A stretch of DNA of 64,000 bases from Betaproteobacteria bacterium (lineage in GTDB: Bacteria > Bdellovibrionota_B > Oligoflexia > Silvanigrellales > Silvanigrellaceae): positions 124,001 through 188,000 of the forward strand of contig VGHE01000005.1 of the NCBI GenBank assembly GCA_016868315.1. The letters are read 5' to 3'. The position numbers were made by a program, and so were the translations under genes. The notes beneath the pieces were generated by a model. It searched no databases. It had not been told where the DNA came from and was given only the letters and a program-made list of their open reading frames with translations. Shown in pieces: positions 26,543 through 38,610 of this stretch; the first letter of the stretch is position 1; every line of letters starts with the position of its first letter.

Positions 26543-27094
26543 TTAAATGAATACAAGGCCGCCGCGAGGTCCAGGCACGCCACCGACAACAGCGAGAATT
26601 GCTTCTTCGCTCGACCAGTATGCGACTTCAACCTTACGCAGGGTGACATGTGAATCGCCGTGATGACCAGGCAAACGCTTGCCCTTGGGCGTACGACCTG
26701 GCTCGGTACGCATACCCACGGAGCCCGGAGCACGATGGAAACGGCTACCATGGCTTGCAGGGCCGCCTGCGAAACCGTGACGCGTTACGGCGTCTTGGAA
26801 GCCTTTACCTTTTGAAACACCGGAACATTTGATGAGTTGGCCTGCGGCGAGATTTGGCGAGGTGACTGTGTTGCCTACGGGGAAATCCGCGGCGTTATCA
26901 ACAATCCATCCACGAGTGGTCTTCTTTTTCACACCGGTGTCGTACTCGACAACAACGAGCGTGCGCCCATCTTGGAGACTTTCGTGGCGGACAACCTTGG
27001 CGGGCTGAAGACGAAGGACTGTTACGCCCTGAGCTTCACCTGCTTCGGTAAATGCACTGGTCATGCCGACCTTGATAAATGCATTACGAATCAT
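26543..27094 (-). CDS. rplC: 50S ribosomal protein L3
   Basis: 183 residues from the ATG at 27094 behind GAGGGAAG; the long upstream extension of the frame is ignored. The family core is present: FIKVGMTSAFTEAGEAQGVTV, KCSGVSKGKGFQDAVTRHGF, SHGSRFHRAPGSVGMRTEPGR and KGKRLPGHHGDSHVTLRK. It is shorter than the roughly 205-210 residues of many L3 proteins, losing part of the middle loop and the C-terminal tail. L3 helps form the peptidyl transferase centre. Confidence 0.95.
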   Translation of the reverse strand: MIRNAFIKVGMTSAFTEAGEAQGVTVLRLQPAKVVRHESLQDGRTLVVVEYDTGVKKKTTRGWIVDNAADFPVGNTVTSPNLAAGQLIKCSGVSKGKGFQDAVTRHGFAGGPASHGSRFHRAPGSVGMRTEPGRTPKGKRLPGHHGDSHVTLRKVEVAYWSSEEAILAVVGGVPGPRGGLVFI

Positions 27095-27176
27095 ATGACT
27101 TCCCTCGGACTGGATGCGAGCAATTCGCAGCGCCAGTTTGTTTAAGAACGAATCGCATGCCTGCGACGCGCTCGAG

Positions 27177-27488
27177 TTAGTAGAGATTGATCTCGACGTC
27201 AACACCAGCGGCAAGGTCAAGCTTCATAAGAGCGTCGACTGTCTGCTGCTTGGGTTCGAGGAGGTCGATCAGACGACGATGCGTTCTGATTTCGAACTGC
27301 TCGCGTGACTTTTTGTCCACGTGCGGCGAGCGCAAAACCGTATAACGGTTGATGAGTGTAGGCATTGGAACTGGACCGGCGATACGCGCTCCCGTTCCTT
27401 TTGCTTTGCTAATGATCTGTGCAACGCTTTGATCAACAAGCGCAACATCATATCCCTTGAGGCGAATGCGAATTTTTTGGCTTTCCAT
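27177..27488 (-). CDS. rpsJ: 30S ribosomal protein S10
   Basis: 103 residues: [57 protein letters not shown] and [12 protein letters not shown]. First gene of the S10 run, behind its own promoter (27516-27544). S10 also pairs with NusB/NusG in antitermination. Confidence 0.98.
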   Translation of the reverse strand: MESQKIRIRLKGYDVALVDQSVAQIISKAKGTGARIAGPVPMPTLINRYTVLRSPHVDKKSREQFEIRTHRRLIDLLEPKQQTVDALMKLDLAAGVDVEINLY

Positions 27489-27515
27489 CTAGACATCTCC
27501 GAGTATGGGCCTCGA

Positions 27516-27544
27516 CCCATATCCAACAGCTGAAACCTTGTCAA
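27516..27544 (-). promoter_or_regulatory. Sigma-70-type promoter for the S10-spc-alpha cluster
   Basis: On the minus strand TTGACA (27539-27544, perfect -35) and TATGGG (27516-27521) are separated by 17 bases. It lies between the rpoC terminator and rpsJ, as expected for a separate S10 promoter. The -10 sits inside a short inverted repeat (TATGGG ... CCCATA). Confidence 0.7.
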
Positions 27545-27583
27545 GCAACTCTTGAAAAAGAGATTTCGCGAGACTTTCTCGAA

Positions 27584-27616
27584 CAAAAAAAGCCCCGGGC
27601 TCAAAATCCCGGGGCT
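27584..27616 (-). terminator. Intrinsic terminator after rpoC
   Basis: On the minus strand a 9-base stem AGCCCCGGG/CCCGGGGCT with an 8-base loop is followed by seven T. It lies 28 bases past the rpoC stop and separates the rpoBC transcript from the S10 cluster. Confidence 0.92.
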
Positions 27617-27643
27617 TAATTAAAAGCACACAACTTTAAGCTG

Positions 27644-30600
27644 TTAGCGGAAGTTGTGGTTGTGACCACCCATCCGGGCAACCATCGAAGGCGTTGCCGC
27701 CTCAATAATAGCCTCGGCATCGAGCGTCTGGCCTTCAACGAACATATCAACGTGCTTGTAAAGCGAGACACCTGTTCCGGCAGGGATCAGACGCCCCATA
27801 ATCACGTTTTCCTTCAAGCCACGCAGAAGGTCGACGCGGCCCGAGAGAGACGCCTCGGTAAGCACCTTGGTGGTCTCCTGGAAGGACGCTGCCGAAATGA
27901 ATGACTCGGTCGACGACGCAGCACGCGCGATACCAAGCAGCAATGGCTCAGCAACAGCGGGACGTGCACCACGGGCGACTGCCAACTCGTTCTGCTCCTC
28001 GAAAGTCCACTTCTCGACCTGAGCCGCAGGCAGAAACTCGGTGTCTCCCGAATCCTTGATTTTAACGCGACGCAACATCTGCTTAACAATGATTTCGATG
28101 TGCTTGTCGTCGATTGGCACGCCCTGGAGCTTGTAGACCGCCTGAATCTCGGAGACGAGATACTTGGCCAATTCTTTCTCGCCCTTGACCCGAAGAATAT
28201 CGTGCGGGTTCAACGAACCGTCGACAAGAGGTTCACCAGCTTGAATGAAGTCGCCTTCGGTCACGACAACGTGGCGTCCCTTCGGAATCAGATATTCTTT
28301 CTGATCACCGATTTCGGGCTTCACAACCACGCAACGCTTGCCTTTTGTATCCTTGCCGAAGCTAACATAGCCGTCGATTTCGGAAATGATCGCAAATGTG
28401 CGGCGTTTTTGCGCGAGGAACAGCTCGGCCACACGCGGCAGACCACCGGTAATGTCTCGAGTCTTCGCCTGTTCACGTGGAATCTTGGCAAGAATATCGC
28501 CAGGGAATACAGCTTCGCCGTCAGCGAACATAACTGTTGCACCGCTTGGAAGCAGATATTTCGCATCACGTGTCTGCGAGATTTTCACAGCTGTGCCGCT
28601 GGAGTCAGTGACGAGAAGGGCTGGCTTGACCTTCGCATCGCGAGTTTCGAGGATAACGCGGCGGGAAATACCCGTCGTTTCTTCCTGACGCTCTTCGTAT
28701 GAGATGCCTTCTTCCATGTCCGAGTAGCGCACTTTACCGGCCACTTCGGCCACGATAACTACAGAGTGCGGATCCCATTCAATGAGCTGGTCGCCCACAG
28801 CTACAGACTGCCCATCCTTGATGAACACCCTTGAGCCATATGGAATGGAATGACGATCGCGTTCGTTGCCGTCGAGGTCGTAGACGAGCACTTCGCCGTT
28901 ACGTCCCATGGCACGGAACCAGTTTTGATCTTTGCCCTTCTCTTTACCACGAACCAGGTTCGAGTTGACGAGTTTGACCGTTCCCTCGAGCTTCGCCTCG
29001 TGCGAGGACTGCTGTGCTTGCGTTGATGCCGCACCACCCTGGTGGAACGTACGCATCGTGAGCTGTGTACCCGGCTCACCAATCGACTGAGCAGCAATAA
29101 CGCCGACAGCTTCGCCTACGTTAACAAGGTTACCGGTCGCAAGGTCACGACCATAGCATTTCGCACACACACCGCGGCGTGTACGGCAGGTCAAAACCGA
29201 ACGCACTTTTACGCGGTCGATTTTAGCGGCTTCAAGTTTCGCATTGACTTCTTCCGACATTTCTTCGTTCGCACGAACAATAATTTCGCCCGTTGAACGG
29301 TTCTTGACGTCTTCCAGTGAGGTACGACCGAGAATACGCTGGCCGAGCTTCTGAATGACTTCGCCGCCATCGATGACAGGGGTCATCTCGATACCATCCA
29401 TCGTTCCGCAATCGTATTCGGAGACGATTGTATCTTGAGCCACGTCGACGAGCTGACGGGTCAGGTAACCTGAAGAAGCAGTTTTCAACGCCGTGTCGGC
29501 AAGACCCTTACGAGCACCGTGCGTGTTAATGAAGTACTGCAACACTGTCAGACCTTCACGCAGGTTCGCCGTAATCGGTGTTTCAATAATCTCGCCTGTG
29601 GCCTTCGCCATCAGACCGCGCATTCCCGCCAGCTGACGCATCTGGGACTTGCTACCACGCGCTCCGGAGTCAGCCATCATGAAGAGCGAGTTGAACGAAG
29701 GAATGATTGTATCCTTGCCTGTTTCGTCCTTCACCTTCTGGGTCGAAATCTGCTTGAACATGTGCTCAGCAATGTTGTCTTGAACACGTGACCAGATGTC
29801 GATGACCTTGTTGTGGCGCTCGCCTTCGGTAATCAAACCTTGGTTGTACTCTTCATGAACCGTACGCACGTCTTCGTGTGCCTGGTTCAAAAGTGCAATT
29901 TTCTCTTCAGGAATGACCATGTCCTTGATGGAAATGGAGATACCCGCTTGAGTTGCATGACGGTAACCCAATTCACGCAATGCGTCGGCAAGAAGCACAG
30001 TTTCCTTGGCTCCGCACATGCGGTAGGTTTCGTTCACCAAGGCCGACAGGCTCTTCTTGTCCATGGCTTTGTTGTACTTTTCGAAAAACGGAACGCGATT
30101 CGGCACAACTTCACGCAAAATAACACGACCCACTGTGGTTTGGGTCAATGTCTTGTCCGCTGGCTTCACGCGAACGTGGATGCGGGAGTGGATATCGATG
30201 TGACCGTGATCGTATGCAGCGCGAACCTCTCCGAGGTCTGAGAACTTCTTGCCACTGCCCTTCGCTCCCACGTTTTCACGGGTGAGGTAGTAAAGGCCAA
30301 GTACGATGTCCTTGGTAGGCTCGATAATTGGTGTACCGTGCTGCGGCGAAAGAATGTTGTTGGTGGACATCATCAGAACGCGCGCTTCGATTTGAGCCTC
30401 AAGGCTCAAAGGCACGTGAACACACATGGTGTCGCCGTCGAAGTCGGCGTTGAACGCCTGGCATACCAGCGGGTGAAGCTGAAGAGCCTTACCTTCCACG
30501 AGCACAGGTTCGAAGCCCTGGATACCCAAACGGTGAAGTGTAGGCGCACGGTTCAGCAGAACTGGGTGCTCTTTAGTCACTTCCTCGAGAAGATCCCAGA

Positions 30601-31837
30601 CTTCTGGACGTTCCTTCTCGACCATCTTTTTTGCACTCTTGATGGTCGAAACAAAACCACGCTCTTCGAGCTTGTTGAAGAGGAATGGTTTGAACATCTC
30701 GAGAGCCATGAGCTTGGGCAGACCGCACTGGTGCAGCTTGAGCTCGGGACCAGAAACGATCACAGAACGGCCGGAGTAGTCGACGCGCTTACCGAGAAGG
30801 TTTTGGCGGAAGCGACCATTCTTACCTTTGAGCATATCGGAGAGTGAACGCAGCGGACGCTTGTTTGGACCCGTAAAGGTCTTGCCACGACGACCGTTGT
30901 CGAAGAGTGCATCGACAGCTTCTTGAAGCATGCGCTTCTCGTTGCGGACGATAATATCTGGAGCGTTAAGCTCACCCAGACGCAACAAACGATTGTTACG
31001 GTTGATAACGCGCCGGTACAGGTCGTTCAAATCGGAAGTCGCAAATCGGCCACCATCGAGAGGAACGAGTGGACGCAAATCAGGCGGCAACACAGGGATA
31101 ACGTTAAGCATCATCCACTCAACGCTGTTGTCGCTGGTCATGAACGCGCCGACAACCTTCAGACGCTTGATGAGTTTTTTGGTTTGCGCGTCGGAGGTCA
31201 CATTTTTGAGCGACTCACGCAATTGGTTGGCGAGCTCAAAAACGTCGATCTGCTGTAGCATGTCCATGATAGCTTCAGCGCCGATTGCAACCTGGAACGT
31301 GTTGTTTCCATACTGGCGCAATGCTGCTTGGAATTTATCTTCCGACAGAAGCTCATGCTTTTTGAGATCGGTTTCCTTGGGGTCAAGGACAATATACGAC
31401 TCGCAATAAAGAATCTTTTCGAGATCCTTCAGCGAGAGATCGAGCACAGCACCGATACGGGAAGGAAGGCACTTCAAGAACCAGATGTGAGCCACAGGAG
31501 AGGCCAAGTTGATATGGCCGAGGCGCTCACGACGCACCTTACTTTCGATGACTTCAACACCACATTTTTCACAGACCGTGCCGCGGTGTTTCTTGCGCTT
31601 GTATTTTCCGCAGATGCACTCGAAATCGCGCACTGGTCCAAAGATCTTACCACAGAAAAGACCATCTCGTTCCGGCTTGAACGTACGGTAGTTGATGGTT
31701 TCAGGCTTCTTAACTTCACCAAACGACCAGCTACGGATTCTCTCAGGAGAAGCGAGGCCGATTTTCACAGCGGTGAAATCGAGCGGATCAACGGGCTTTT
31801 CGAAGAAGCTGTATGCAGTTCTCAGATTATCGTTCAT
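27644..31837 (-). CDS. rpoC: DNA-directed RNA polymerase beta' subunit
   Basis: 1397 residues. The N-terminal zinc site [23 protein letters not shown], the catalytic magnesium motif NADFDGD, the bridge-helix region and a second cysteine cluster ([15 protein letters not shown]) are all present, as is [28 protein letters not shown]. It forms the active site with beta. It starts 54 bases after rpoB, with AGGAG upstream, and ends in a strong terminator. Normal bacterial length with no split. Confidence 0.98.
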   Translation of the reverse strand: MNDNLRTAYSFFEKPVDPLDFTAVKIGLASPERIRSWSFGEVKKPETINYRTFKPERDGLFCGKIFGPVRDFECICGKYKRKKHRGTVCEKCGVEVIESKVRRERLGHINLASPVAHIWFLKCLPSRIGAVLDLSLKDLEKILYCESYIVLDPKETDLKKHELLSEDKFQAALRQYGNNTFQVAIGAEAIMDMLQQIDVFELANQLRESLKNVTSDAQTKKLIKRLKVVGAFMTSDNSVEWMMLNVIPVLPPDLRPLVPLDGGRFATSDLNDLYRRVINRNNRLLRLGELNAPDIIVRNEKRMLQEAVDALFDNGRRGKTFTGPNKRPLRSLSDMLKGKNGRFRQNLLGKRVDYSGRSVIVSGPELKLHQCGLPKLMALEMFKPFLFNKLEERGFVSTIKSAKKMVEKERPEVWDLLEEVTKEHPVLLNRAPTLHRLGIQGFEPVLVEGKALQLHPLVCQAFNADFDGDTMCVHVPLSLEAQIEARVLMMSTNNILSPQHGTPIIEPTKDIVLGLYYLTRENVGAKGSGKKFSDLGEVRAAYDHGHIDIHSRIHVRVKPADKTLTQTTVGRVILREVVPNRVPFFEKYNKAMDKKSLSALVNETYRMCGAKETVLLADALRELGYRHATQAGISISIKDMVIPEEKIALLNQAHEDVRTVHEEYNQGLITEGERHNKVIDIWSRVQDNIAEHMFKQISTQKVKDETGKDTIIPSFNSLFMMADSGARGSKSQMRQLAGMRGLMAKATGEIIETPITANLREGLTVLQYFINTHGARKGLADTALKTASSGYLTRQLVDVAQDTIVSEYDCGTMDGIEMTPVIDGGEVIQKLGQRILGRTSLEDVKNRSTGEIIVRANEEMSEEVNAKLEAAKIDRVKVRSVLTCRTRRGVCAKCYGRDLATGNLVNVGEAVGVIAAQSIGEPGTQLTMRTFHQGGAASTQAQQSSHEAKLEGTVKLVNSNLVRGKEKGKDQNWFRAMGRNGEVLVYDLDGNERDRHSIPYGSRVFIKDGQSVAVGDQLIEWDPHSVVIVAEVAGKVRYSDMEEGISYEERQEETTGISRRVILETRDAKVKPALLVTDSSGTAVKISQTRDAKYLLPSGATVMFADGEAVFPGDILAKIPREQAKTRDITGGLPRVAELFLAQKRRTFAIISEIDGYVSFGKDTKGKRCVVVKPEIGDQKEYLIPKGRHVVVTEGDFIQAGEPLVDGSLNPHDILRVKGEKELAKYLVSEIQAVYKLQGVPIDDKHIEIIVKQMLRRVKIKDSGDTEFLPAAQVEKWTFEEQNELAVARGARPAVAEPLLLGIARAASSTESFISAASFQETTKVLTEASLSGRVDLLRGLKENVIMGRLIPAGTGVSLYKHVDMFVEGQTLDAEAIIEAATPSMVARMGGHNHNFR

Positions 31838-31891
31838 TTTTTGCTCCTAGGGGCGAAGGTTTTTCATTCTCAGCGAGCCAGAAAGAGAGAA

Positions 31892-34800
31892 TCAGTTGCT
31901 CTCTCTTTGTTCCCGCTGGAGGTCTTCGTGACTGACCTCCTCGCCCTCTCTGATCAATTTCACATCCAACGCGAGCGATTGCATTTCCTTGACCAAGACG
32001 TTGAAAGACTCTGGCAATCCGGGGAGCATCATGTTCTCGCCCTTGACCACAGCTTCGTACATCTTCGTGCGGCCAACGATGTCATCAGACTTGACCGTCA
32101 GGAATTCCTGCAAGGTGTAGGCCGCACCATAGGCCTCCATTGCCCACACTTCCATTTCACCCAGACGCTGACCACCGAATTGTGCCTTACCGCCGAGAGG
32201 CTGCTGGGTCACAAGACTGTATGGTCCAATAGAGCGCGCGTGAATCTTCTCGTCCACCAAGTGGTGGAGTTTGAGGATGTACATGACACCCACGGTCACA
32301 GGACGGTCGAATTTATCACCCGTGCGACCATCATAAAGTTCAACTTGTCCAGTTTCAGGCAGACCCGCGAGCTTCAGGTAACCGAACACCTCTTTCTCTT
32401 CCGCACCGTCGAAGACTGGATTGGAGAGAGTCACACCCTCGCGATACTTGCGCACGAACTGACGCAGTTCTTCGTTGCTGCAGCCCTTGATGAAACTGCG
32501 CACGCTTTCGTCGTCCCAAACCTTGAGCAGGTATTGCTCGAGCTCGGCACGTGGCGCAGCTTTTTCGATCATGTCGTTGATCTTTTCACCGATACCGCGT
32601 GCTGCCCAACCAAAGTGGGTTTCCATGACCTGACCAATGTTCATACGCGATGGAACACCAAGTGGGCTCAACACGATGTCCACAGGTGTACCGTTCTCCA
32701 TAAACGGGAGGTCTTCCTGAGGAACGATCTTGGAGATAACGCCCTTGTTTCCGTGACGGCCAGCGAGCTTGTCGCCCACCTGGAGACGGCGCTTAATGGC
32801 CACATAGACCTTCACCATCTTGATAACGCCAGGAGGCAACTCATCGCCACGTTTGACACGGCTGATGAGGTCTTCTGTCATGACCTGGGCGAAGTTGAGT
32901 TTTTCGTCCATCGACTTCTTAATTTTAGCAAGAAGCGAGCTCTTCTCAGGGCTCACAACTTCCAAGCGACGGATTTGATCGATCGACATTCCACGGAACA
33001 CTTGCTCAGAAATCTTCTGACCTGCAGTGATTTTGGTCACTACGCCCGAGTGGGTGGTTTCGATAGCTGCAGATGCAGTTTCACCAACCAACAGTGCCTG
33101 GAGCTTCTCAAGTGCTGACTGGCGGATGATCTCGATACGATCGCGCTCGTCTTTACGCAGCTTGGCGATTTCTTGCTCTTGGATAGCCTGCATACGGCTG
33201 TCAGGCTCAGCTCCTTCGCGCGAGAACACCTTCGCACCGATAACAGTTCCCACCACTCCTGGCGGAACGCGCAACGAAGTATCGCGCACGTCTGCAGCCT
33301 TCTCACCGAAGATGGCGCGCAGCAGCTTCTCTTCGGGAGTAAGCTGTGTCTCGGCCTTCGGGGTGAGCTTTCCAACGAGAATGTCGCCAGGCTTCACTTC
33401 AGCACCGATATTCACAATACCAGCGTCGTCGAGGTTCTTGAGAGCTTCTTCACCGACGTTGGGGATGTCGGATGTGATTTCTTCTCGACCGAGCTTGGTG
33501 TCGCGGCTGATACACTCAAATTCTTGGATGTGGATGGATGTGTAGAGGTCGTCTTTCACGACGCGCTCGGACACAACGATCGCATCTTCGAAGTTGTAAC
33601 CCTGCCAAGGCATGAACGCGACAACCACGTTCTGGCCAAGTGCAAGTTCACCGTTTTCAGTTGAGAAGCCGTCAGCGATAATATCGCCGGCGTTGATTTT
33701 CTCGCCAACCTTAACGATTGGACGCTGGTTGATACACGTATCAACGTTCGAGCGCTGATACTTAACGAGGTTGTAAATATCCACGTCAGATGCAACTTCG
33801 GTTGAATCTGCAGCAACGTCGTTGGTCTTGACCACGATGCGCTCTGCGTCAACGCGAATGACCGTACCCGAGCGCTTGGCAACAACAGTTACGCCCGAGT
33901 CGGATGCAACCTTGCGCTCCATGCCTGTACCCACCAGTGGCGCGCGTGTGCGCAGCAGTGGCAGACCCTGACGCTGCATGTTCGCGCCCATCAACGCACG
34001 GTGGGCGTCGTCGTTCTGCAAGAACGGAATCAACGAAGCAGCAACAGAAACGGGCTGGTTTGTTGCAACGTCGATCAGGTCAACTTCCTCAGCGGGTGCC
34101 ATGGTTGTTTCACCAGCACGACGCGTGGTCTGAAGTTGGTTTTGATTGATTTGCTTGTTTTTATCGAGCGACACGTTGGCCTGGGCAATCGTGTGATCGC
34201 GCCATTCATCGGTCGACGAGTAATAACGAACTCCTTCGGACAACTTGCGATCTTTGACTTCCCGATAAGGCGTCTCAATGAAACCGTATTGGTTCACGCG
34301 CGCAAAAGATGCCAACGAAACGATAAGACCGATGTTCGGACCTTCAGGCGTTTCGATAGGACAGATTCGGCCGTAGTGAGTTGGGTGAACGTCACGCACT
34401 TCAAAGCCGGCGCGCTCACGCGACAAACCACCTGGTCCAAGAGCCGACAAACGGCGCTTGTGGTAAACCTCGGCGAGCGGGTTGGTTTGGTCCATGAACT
34501 GGCTGAGCTGCGATGAGCCGAAGAATTCCTTGACCACGGCTGTCACTGGCTTCGCGTTCACGAGGTCGTGTGGCATCAGGCTGTCGAGGTCTTGGAGCTG
34601 CAAACGCTCACGGATAGCGCGTTCGATACGCGTCAGACCGATGCGGTACTGATTTTCAAGCAACTCGCCCACAGCGCGCACGCGACGGTTTCCGAGGTGG
34701 TCGATATCGTCCACGACAGCTGCGCCCGAACGAACTTCGAGGAGCATCTTGACTGTGCCAAGAATGTCTTCGCGTGTCAGCGTGCGATGATCGATGTCGA

Positions 34801-36067
34801 TTTTGTCGCCAAGGCTGAGCTTTTCGTTGAGCTTAAGACGACCCACGCGCGAAAGATCGTAACGCTCTTTCACGAAGAACAGGTTGTCGAAAAGCTGGCT
34901 CGCGTTGTCGAGTGTTGGAGGATCTCCGGGACGCATACGCTTATAGATTTCAATAAGCGCTTCTTCCTGGTTTGCAGTTTTGTCGGCATTGAGTGTGTCG
35001 CGGAACGAAGAGTCCACGTTGACGTCGTCAATGAACAGAACCTCAAACTGCGAGATGCCCTTGAGTTTGATTTGCTCGAGAACAGGTTTCTGCAACTCAG
35101 TATTGACCGGAAAGAGAACTTCTCCGGTGTCTTCGTCAATGACGTCGCGAGCGATGACTTTCTTGCTCACTTCATCATCGGTCATAGGGAGTGCGTTGAC
35201 GTTCTCAGCCTGCAACTGCCTTACGACCTTCGCAGTAATCTTACGATTGCGCTTGACGAGAACTTCTCCAGTCTTGGGATCGACGATGTCGGAAGGAGCG
35301 CGCTTGGAGCTCAAGAACTTCCAATCAACCTTACGGAGGAACTTGCCGTCTTTGAGCAGAATTGTTTCACGCTCATAGAAGTGATTGAGCAATTCTTCCG
35401 TTGAGAATCCAAGTGCCTTCAACAGAATGGTTGCAGGCATCTTACGGCGACGGTCGATTCGGCAATAGAGAATATCTTTGGTGTCGAATTCGAAGTCCAA
35501 CCACGATCCGCGGTATGGAATGATGCGAGCGTTATACAACAACTTACCAGAGGAAAGTGTCTTGCCCTTATCGTGATCGAAGAACACACCAGGTGAACGG
35601 TGCAACTGGGAAACGACAACGCGCTCCGTGCCGTTGATGATGAACGTTCCGTTCTCGGTCATCAATGGAATTTCGCCGAAATACACTTCCTGCTCTTTGA
35701 AGCCACGAATCGACTTCACACCGGTCTCGTGATCGACATCCCAGATGATGAGGCGGATGTTAACCTTGATAGGTGCAGCGTAGGTCATGCCTTTAGAACG
35801 ACATTCCTCAACTGTATACTTCGAATCGTCGAGCAAATAACTGACGAATTCAACAGAAGCCGTTTTGTCGAAGTCCGTGACGGGGAAGACGCTTTTGAAA
35901 ACACCCTGCAGACCAATCTCGCTGCGAGTGTCGGCGGTTTCCACTCCCTGGAGGAATTCGGCGTACGACCTCTTTTGAATGTCAATTAGATTGGGCATAC
36001 CGATAATCGGATTAACTTTTGCAAAGTTTCTCCGATGGCGAACAAAACTAGATGCCATGTTGGACAT
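31892..36067 (-). CDS. rpoB: DNA-directed RNA polymerase beta subunit
   Basis: 1391 residues. The rifampicin region [17 protein letters not shown] ... [10 protein letters not shown] is typical and looks wild-type. Other hallmarks are [32 protein letters not shown] and [24 protein letters not shown] lies upstream of the ATG. It follows rplL after 180 bases that contain strong hairpins. Confidence 0.98.
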   Translation of the reverse strand: MSNMASSFVRHRRNFAKVNPIIGMPNLIDIQKRSYAEFLQGVETADTRSEIGLQGVFKSVFPVTDFDKTASVEFVSYLLDDSKYTVEECRSKGMTYAAPIKVNIRLIIWDVDHETGVKSIRGFKEQEVYFGEIPLMTENGTFIINGTERVVVSQLHRSPGVFFDHDKGKTLSSGKLLYNARIIPYRGSWLDFEFDTKDILYCRIDRRRKMPATILLKALGFSTEELLNHFYERETILLKDGKFLRKVDWKFLSSKRAPSDIVDPKTGEVLVKRNRKITAKVVRQLQAENVNALPMTDDEVSKKVIARDVIDEDTGEVLFPVNTELQKPVLEQIKLKGISQFEVLFIDDVNVDSSFRDTLNADKTANQEEALIEIYKRMRPGDPPTLDNASQLFDNLFFVKERYDLSRVGRLKLNEKLSLGDKIDIDHRTLTREDILGTVKMLLEVRSGAAVVDDIDHLGNRRVRAVGELLENQYRIGLTRIERAIRERLQLQDLDSLMPHDLVNAKPVTAVVKEFFGSSQLSQFMDQTNPLAEVYHKRRLSALGPGGLSRERAGFEVRDVHPTHYGRICPIETPEGPNIGLIVSLASFARVNQYGFIETPYREVKDRKLSEGVRYYSSTDEWRDHTIAQANVSLDKNKQINQNQLQTTRRAGETTMAPAEEVDLIDVATNQPVSVAASLIPFLQNDDAHRALMGANMQRQGLPLLRTRAPLVGTGMERKVASDSGVTVVAKRSGTVIRVDAERIVVKTNDVAADSTEVASDVDIYNLVKYQRSNVDTCINQRPIVKVGEKINAGDIIADGFSTENGELALGQNVVVAFMPWQGYNFEDAIVVSERVVKDDLYTSIHIQEFECISRDTKLGREEITSDIPNVGEEALKNLDDAGIVNIGAEVKPGDILVGKLTPKAETQLTPEEKLLRAIFGEKAADVRDTSLRVPPGVVGTVIGAKVFSREGAEPDSRMQAIQEQEIAKLRKDERDRIEIIRQSALEKLQALLVGETASAAIETTHSGVVTKITAGQKISEQVFRGMSIDQIRRLEVVSPEKSSLLAKIKKSMDEKLNFAQVMTEDLISRVKRGDELPPGVIKMVKVYVAIKRRLQVGDKLAGRHGNKGVISKIVPQEDLPFMENGTPVDIVLSPLGVPSRMNIGQVMETHFGWAARGIGEKINDMIEKAAPRAELEQYLLKVWDDESVRSFIKGCSNEELRQFVRKYREGVTLSNPVFDGAEEKEVFGYLKLAGLPETGQVELYDGRTGDKFDRPVTVGVMYILKLHHLVDEKIHARSIGPYSLVTQQPLGGKAQFGGQRLGEMEVWAMEAYGAAYTLQEFLTVKSDDIVGRTKMYEAVVKGENMMLPGLPESFNVLVKEMQSLALDVKLIREGEEVSHEDLQREQRESN

Positions 36068-36172
36068 AAAGAGGACCTCGTTACGTTACTGATCCAAACC
36101 ACAATTCTGAGCTCACCCCACAGGTGACCCGTTTTTGCGCATGTAGGCCGAAACTTATCTTCCTAATAGCAA

Positions 36173-36234
36173 AAGTCAAGCCAACCAGAGGAATCCAGTT
36201 GGCTTGATTTGGCCGTGCCGGCCAAATGGCCGGC
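36173..36234 (-). promoter_or_regulatory. Two hairpins between rplL and rpoB, probable transcription attenuator
   Basis: Two perfect inverted repeats lie 14 and 43 bases after the rplL stop: GGCCGGC/GCCGGCC (36217-36234, 4-base loop) and CAAGCCAAC/GTTGGCTTG (36177-36206, 12-base loop). On the minus strand the second is followed by ACTTTTG. This resembles a weak terminator that would let only part of the transcripts continue into rpoBC, as known for the rplL-rpoB gap in enterobacteria. Confidence 0.6.
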
Positions 36235-36247
36235 CGTATAGGAGCGA

Positions 36248-36625
36248 TTACTTGATATCAACAGTTGCGCCAGCAGCTGTAAGCTTCTTCTTGATGTCTT
36301 CAGCTTCAGCCTTGGAAACGCCAGTCTTGAGGCTCTTCGGAGCGCCTTCAACCAGGTCCTTAGCTTCCTTGAGGCCGAGGCCAGTCAGAGCGCGAACTTC
36401 CTTGATGACGTCGAGCTTCTTGTCGCCGCCAGCCTTGAGGATGACTTCGAATTCGGTCTGAGCTTCAGCTGCGGGAGCAGCAGCGCCACCAACAGCAGCA
36501 ACTGCAACAGGAGCAGCAGCAGAAACGCCGAAGATTTCTTCGAGTTCTTTGACGAGCTCAGCAGCTTGGATGAGGGTCAGGCCTTTGATGTACTCAACGA
36601 ATTGCTCTTTAGTGATAGTCGACAT
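36248..36625 (-). CDS. rplL: 50S ribosomal protein L7/L12
   Basis: 125 residues. N-terminal dimerisation helices, an Ala/Val/Pro hinge (about 36-55), and the C-terminal domain [40 protein letters not shown]. It forms the flexible stalk that recruits translation GTPases, in a complex with L10. Confidence 0.98.
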   Translation of the reverse strand: MSTITKEQFVEYIKGLTLIQAAELVKELEEIFGVSAAAPVAVAAVGGAAAPAAEAQTEFEVILKAGGDKKLDVIKEVRALTGLGLKEAKDLVEGAPKSLKTGVSKAEAEDIKKKLTAAGATVDIK

Positions 36626-36683
36626 ATTTTATCTCCAATTAATTTGATTAATATTTAAGCAATACTCAATTCAATAACACGCA

Positions 36684-37202
36684 TTAAGCCGTCTTGGTTT
36701 CCTTGATTTGATTCAAGACGCTGACCAACGCTCTTGGAACGCCCTGGACGACGCCCAGCATTCCGCGGTGTGGAGCAACGAGAGAACCAAGAATCTTGGC
36801 AATAAGAACTTCGCGAGAGGGCAAAGAAGCGAGCGCTTCGATTTGCTTCACGCCAAGCTTTTCAGCTTCCATGTAACCGGCGACAGGCTTGAGCTTCTCG
36901 TTTTTCTTCGAAGCATCGTTAAAGGCCTTCGCAGCCGCAGCAACATCGCCAAAAACAAAGACGATACCAGTCTGGTTCTTGAGGTCAGAAGCGATGACGG
37001 CTTCCTTGCGACCTTCAATGGCCTTTTTGGCGATCGTGTTTTTCACGACGCGGAACTCAGCATTGGCAGCCTTCAGAGCGCGACGCAATTCGGTCAGCTC
37101 CTCCACTGTCATGCCTTGGTATTGCGCCAGAAATAGCGCGGACGACTTGTCTAGGTATTTAACCACGTCGTCGCGCCAGGCGACTTTGGCATTCCTATCC
37201 AA
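36684..37202 (-). CDS. rplJ: 50S ribosomal protein L10
   Basis: 172 residues. The start is TTG at 37202 with GGGAGG five bases upstream; no in-frame ATG exists before residue 31. L10 features: SALFLAQYQGMTVEELTELRRAL, FRVVKNTIAKKA and a C-terminal L12-binding helix. In other bacteria L10 represses its own operon by binding the leader mRNA; here a 122-base leader (37203-37324) separates it from rplA. Confidence 0.95.
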   Translation of the reverse strand: MDRNAKVAWRDDVVKYLDKSSALFLAQYQGMTVEELTELRRALKAANAEFRVVKNTIAKKAIEGRKEAVIASDLKNQTGIVFVFGDVAAAAKAFNDASKKNEKLKPVAGYMEAEKLGVKQIEALASLPSREVLIAKILGSLVAPHRGMLGVVQGVPRALVSVLNQIKETKTA

Positions 37203-37324
37203 TCGAACCTCCCTTCGGAATTGACGGCTTTCGCCATCGGTTTAAAAAGAGGGTCTTAGTCTATGCGGGATTTACCTCGAACCGACGAGAACCTGCAGTC
37301 TTCGACCCACAAAAATCAAAAGAT

Positions 37325-38017
37325 TTATTTCATTTCAGTTGTGTCGAGGCGGATACTGGGGCTCATCGTAGCGCTGACGTAAGCGGACTTAACGTAAGTC
37401 CCCTTCGCAGCTGAGGGCTTTGCCTTCAGAATCGCTTCGACGAAAGTCTTGAGATTCTCTTCGATAGCAGGAGCAGAGAACGAAGTCTTGCCCACAGGAG
37501 CCTGGATAATTCCAGCCTTGTTCACTTTGAATTCAACGCGACCAGCCTTGGCATCCTTCACTGCATTGCGAAGATCCATGGTCACGGTACCAACCTTGGG
37601 GTTGGGCATGAGACCGCGTGGCGCAAGGATTTTACCCAAGCGACCCACAACGCCCATCATGTCGGGAGTAGCAACAGCAGCTTCGAAGTCGAGCCAACCG
37701 CCAAGAATCTTCTGAGCGATATCGTCGCCACCAACGAAGTCGGCACCAGCTTCTTCAGCTTCTTTGATTTTCTCGCCCTTTGCGAAAACCAGAACGCGGA
37801 CTTTCTTACCGAGACCGTGAGGAAGGACAACGGCTCCGCGAACATTCTGGTCGGCGTGGCGAGGATCAACACCGAGGTTCATGGCAACTTCAACAGTGCC
37901 GTCGAACTTCGTGTAGCTAACTTCTTTCAAAAGCGCAGCAGCTTCAGGCAGCGCATAACGCTTCTCTGAGTTCACTTTCTTGCGCGCGTCTGAGAGCTTT
38001 TTACCAATCTTCTTCAT
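37325..38017 (-). CDS. rplA: 50S ribosomal protein L1
   Basis: 230 residues: [54 protein letters not shown] and [17 protein letters not shown]1 forms the mobile stalk at the E site and often represses the rplK-rplA mRNA. Confidence 0.98.
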   Translation of the reverse strand: MKKIGKKLSDARKKVNSEKRYALPEAAALLKEVSYTKFDGTVEVAMNLGVDPRHADQNVRGAVVLPHGLGKKVRVLVFAKGEKIKEAEEAGADFVGGDDIAQKILGGWLDFEAAVATPDMMGVVGRLGKILAPRGLMPNPKVGTVTMDLRNAVKDAKAGRVEFKVNKAGIIQAPVGKTSFSAPAIEENLKTFVEAILKAKPSAAKGTYVKSAYVSATMSPSIRLDTTEMK

Positions 38018-38074
38018 TTTAAACTCCTGAGGTGCAGTCGGCCGAAAGGCCTCCCTCGTGAATGTATTTAAAAA

Positions 38075-38500
38075 TTACGCTTTGACTTCGAGACCCATAG
38101 AACGAGCCGAGCCCTTGATGAGGCGCTTAGCTGTCTCAACGTCGTAGCAGTTGAGGTCGGGAAGCTTGGTCTTGGCAATTTCCTCAACCTGCTTCTCGGT
38201 CACCGAACCGCACAGAGCCTTGCCAGGCGTCTTGCTGCCAGACTGAATTTTCGCAGCCTGCTTGAGCAACACCGTAGCTGGTGGCGTCTTGGTGATGAAT
38301 GTGAATGATTTGTCAGAGTAGACCGTGATGATTGTGGGGAGGATTGTTCCTGCCTGCTTTTGCGTGCGGGCATTGAATTCCTTCACGAACATCGCGATGT
38401 TGACGCCGCGCTGACCCAGGGCTGGACCGATTGGTGGAGCCGCTGTAGCCTGCCCAGCAGTAATCTGGAGCTTAATAAGACCAACTATTTTCTTTGCCAT
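38075..38500 (-). CDS. rplK: 50S ribosomal protein L11
   Basis: 141 residues from the ATG at 38500 ([12 protein letters not shown]), with GAGGAAGG upstream. Motifs: [26 protein letters not shown] and [26 protein letters not shown]. First gene of the L11-L1-L10-L12-rpoBC run. secE and nusG do not precede it. Confidence 0.98.
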   Translation of the reverse strand: MAKKIVGLIKLQITAGQATAAPPIGPALGQRGVNIAMFVKEFNARTQKQAGTILPTIITVYSDKSFTFITKTPPATVLLKQAAKIQSGSKTPGKALCGSVTEKQVEEIAKTKLPDLNCYDVETAKRLIKGSARSMGLEVKA

Positions 38501-38610
38501 TGGCAACCTTCCTCGTTTCGACTTTTCCAGAGTTACAGCGCGAAATCGGCTGTTTCCGGACGTGAGTCGTCTCGCTTAATACAAAGCTGAGAGCTGCGCA
38601 AGCAGTAAAC

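Noticed and set aside
31328-33118. Long plus-strand frame of 596 codons across rpoC and rpoB
   Set aside because: It lies antisense to conserved polymerase genes and has no family resemblance or ribosome-binding site; the long frame follows from their codon use.
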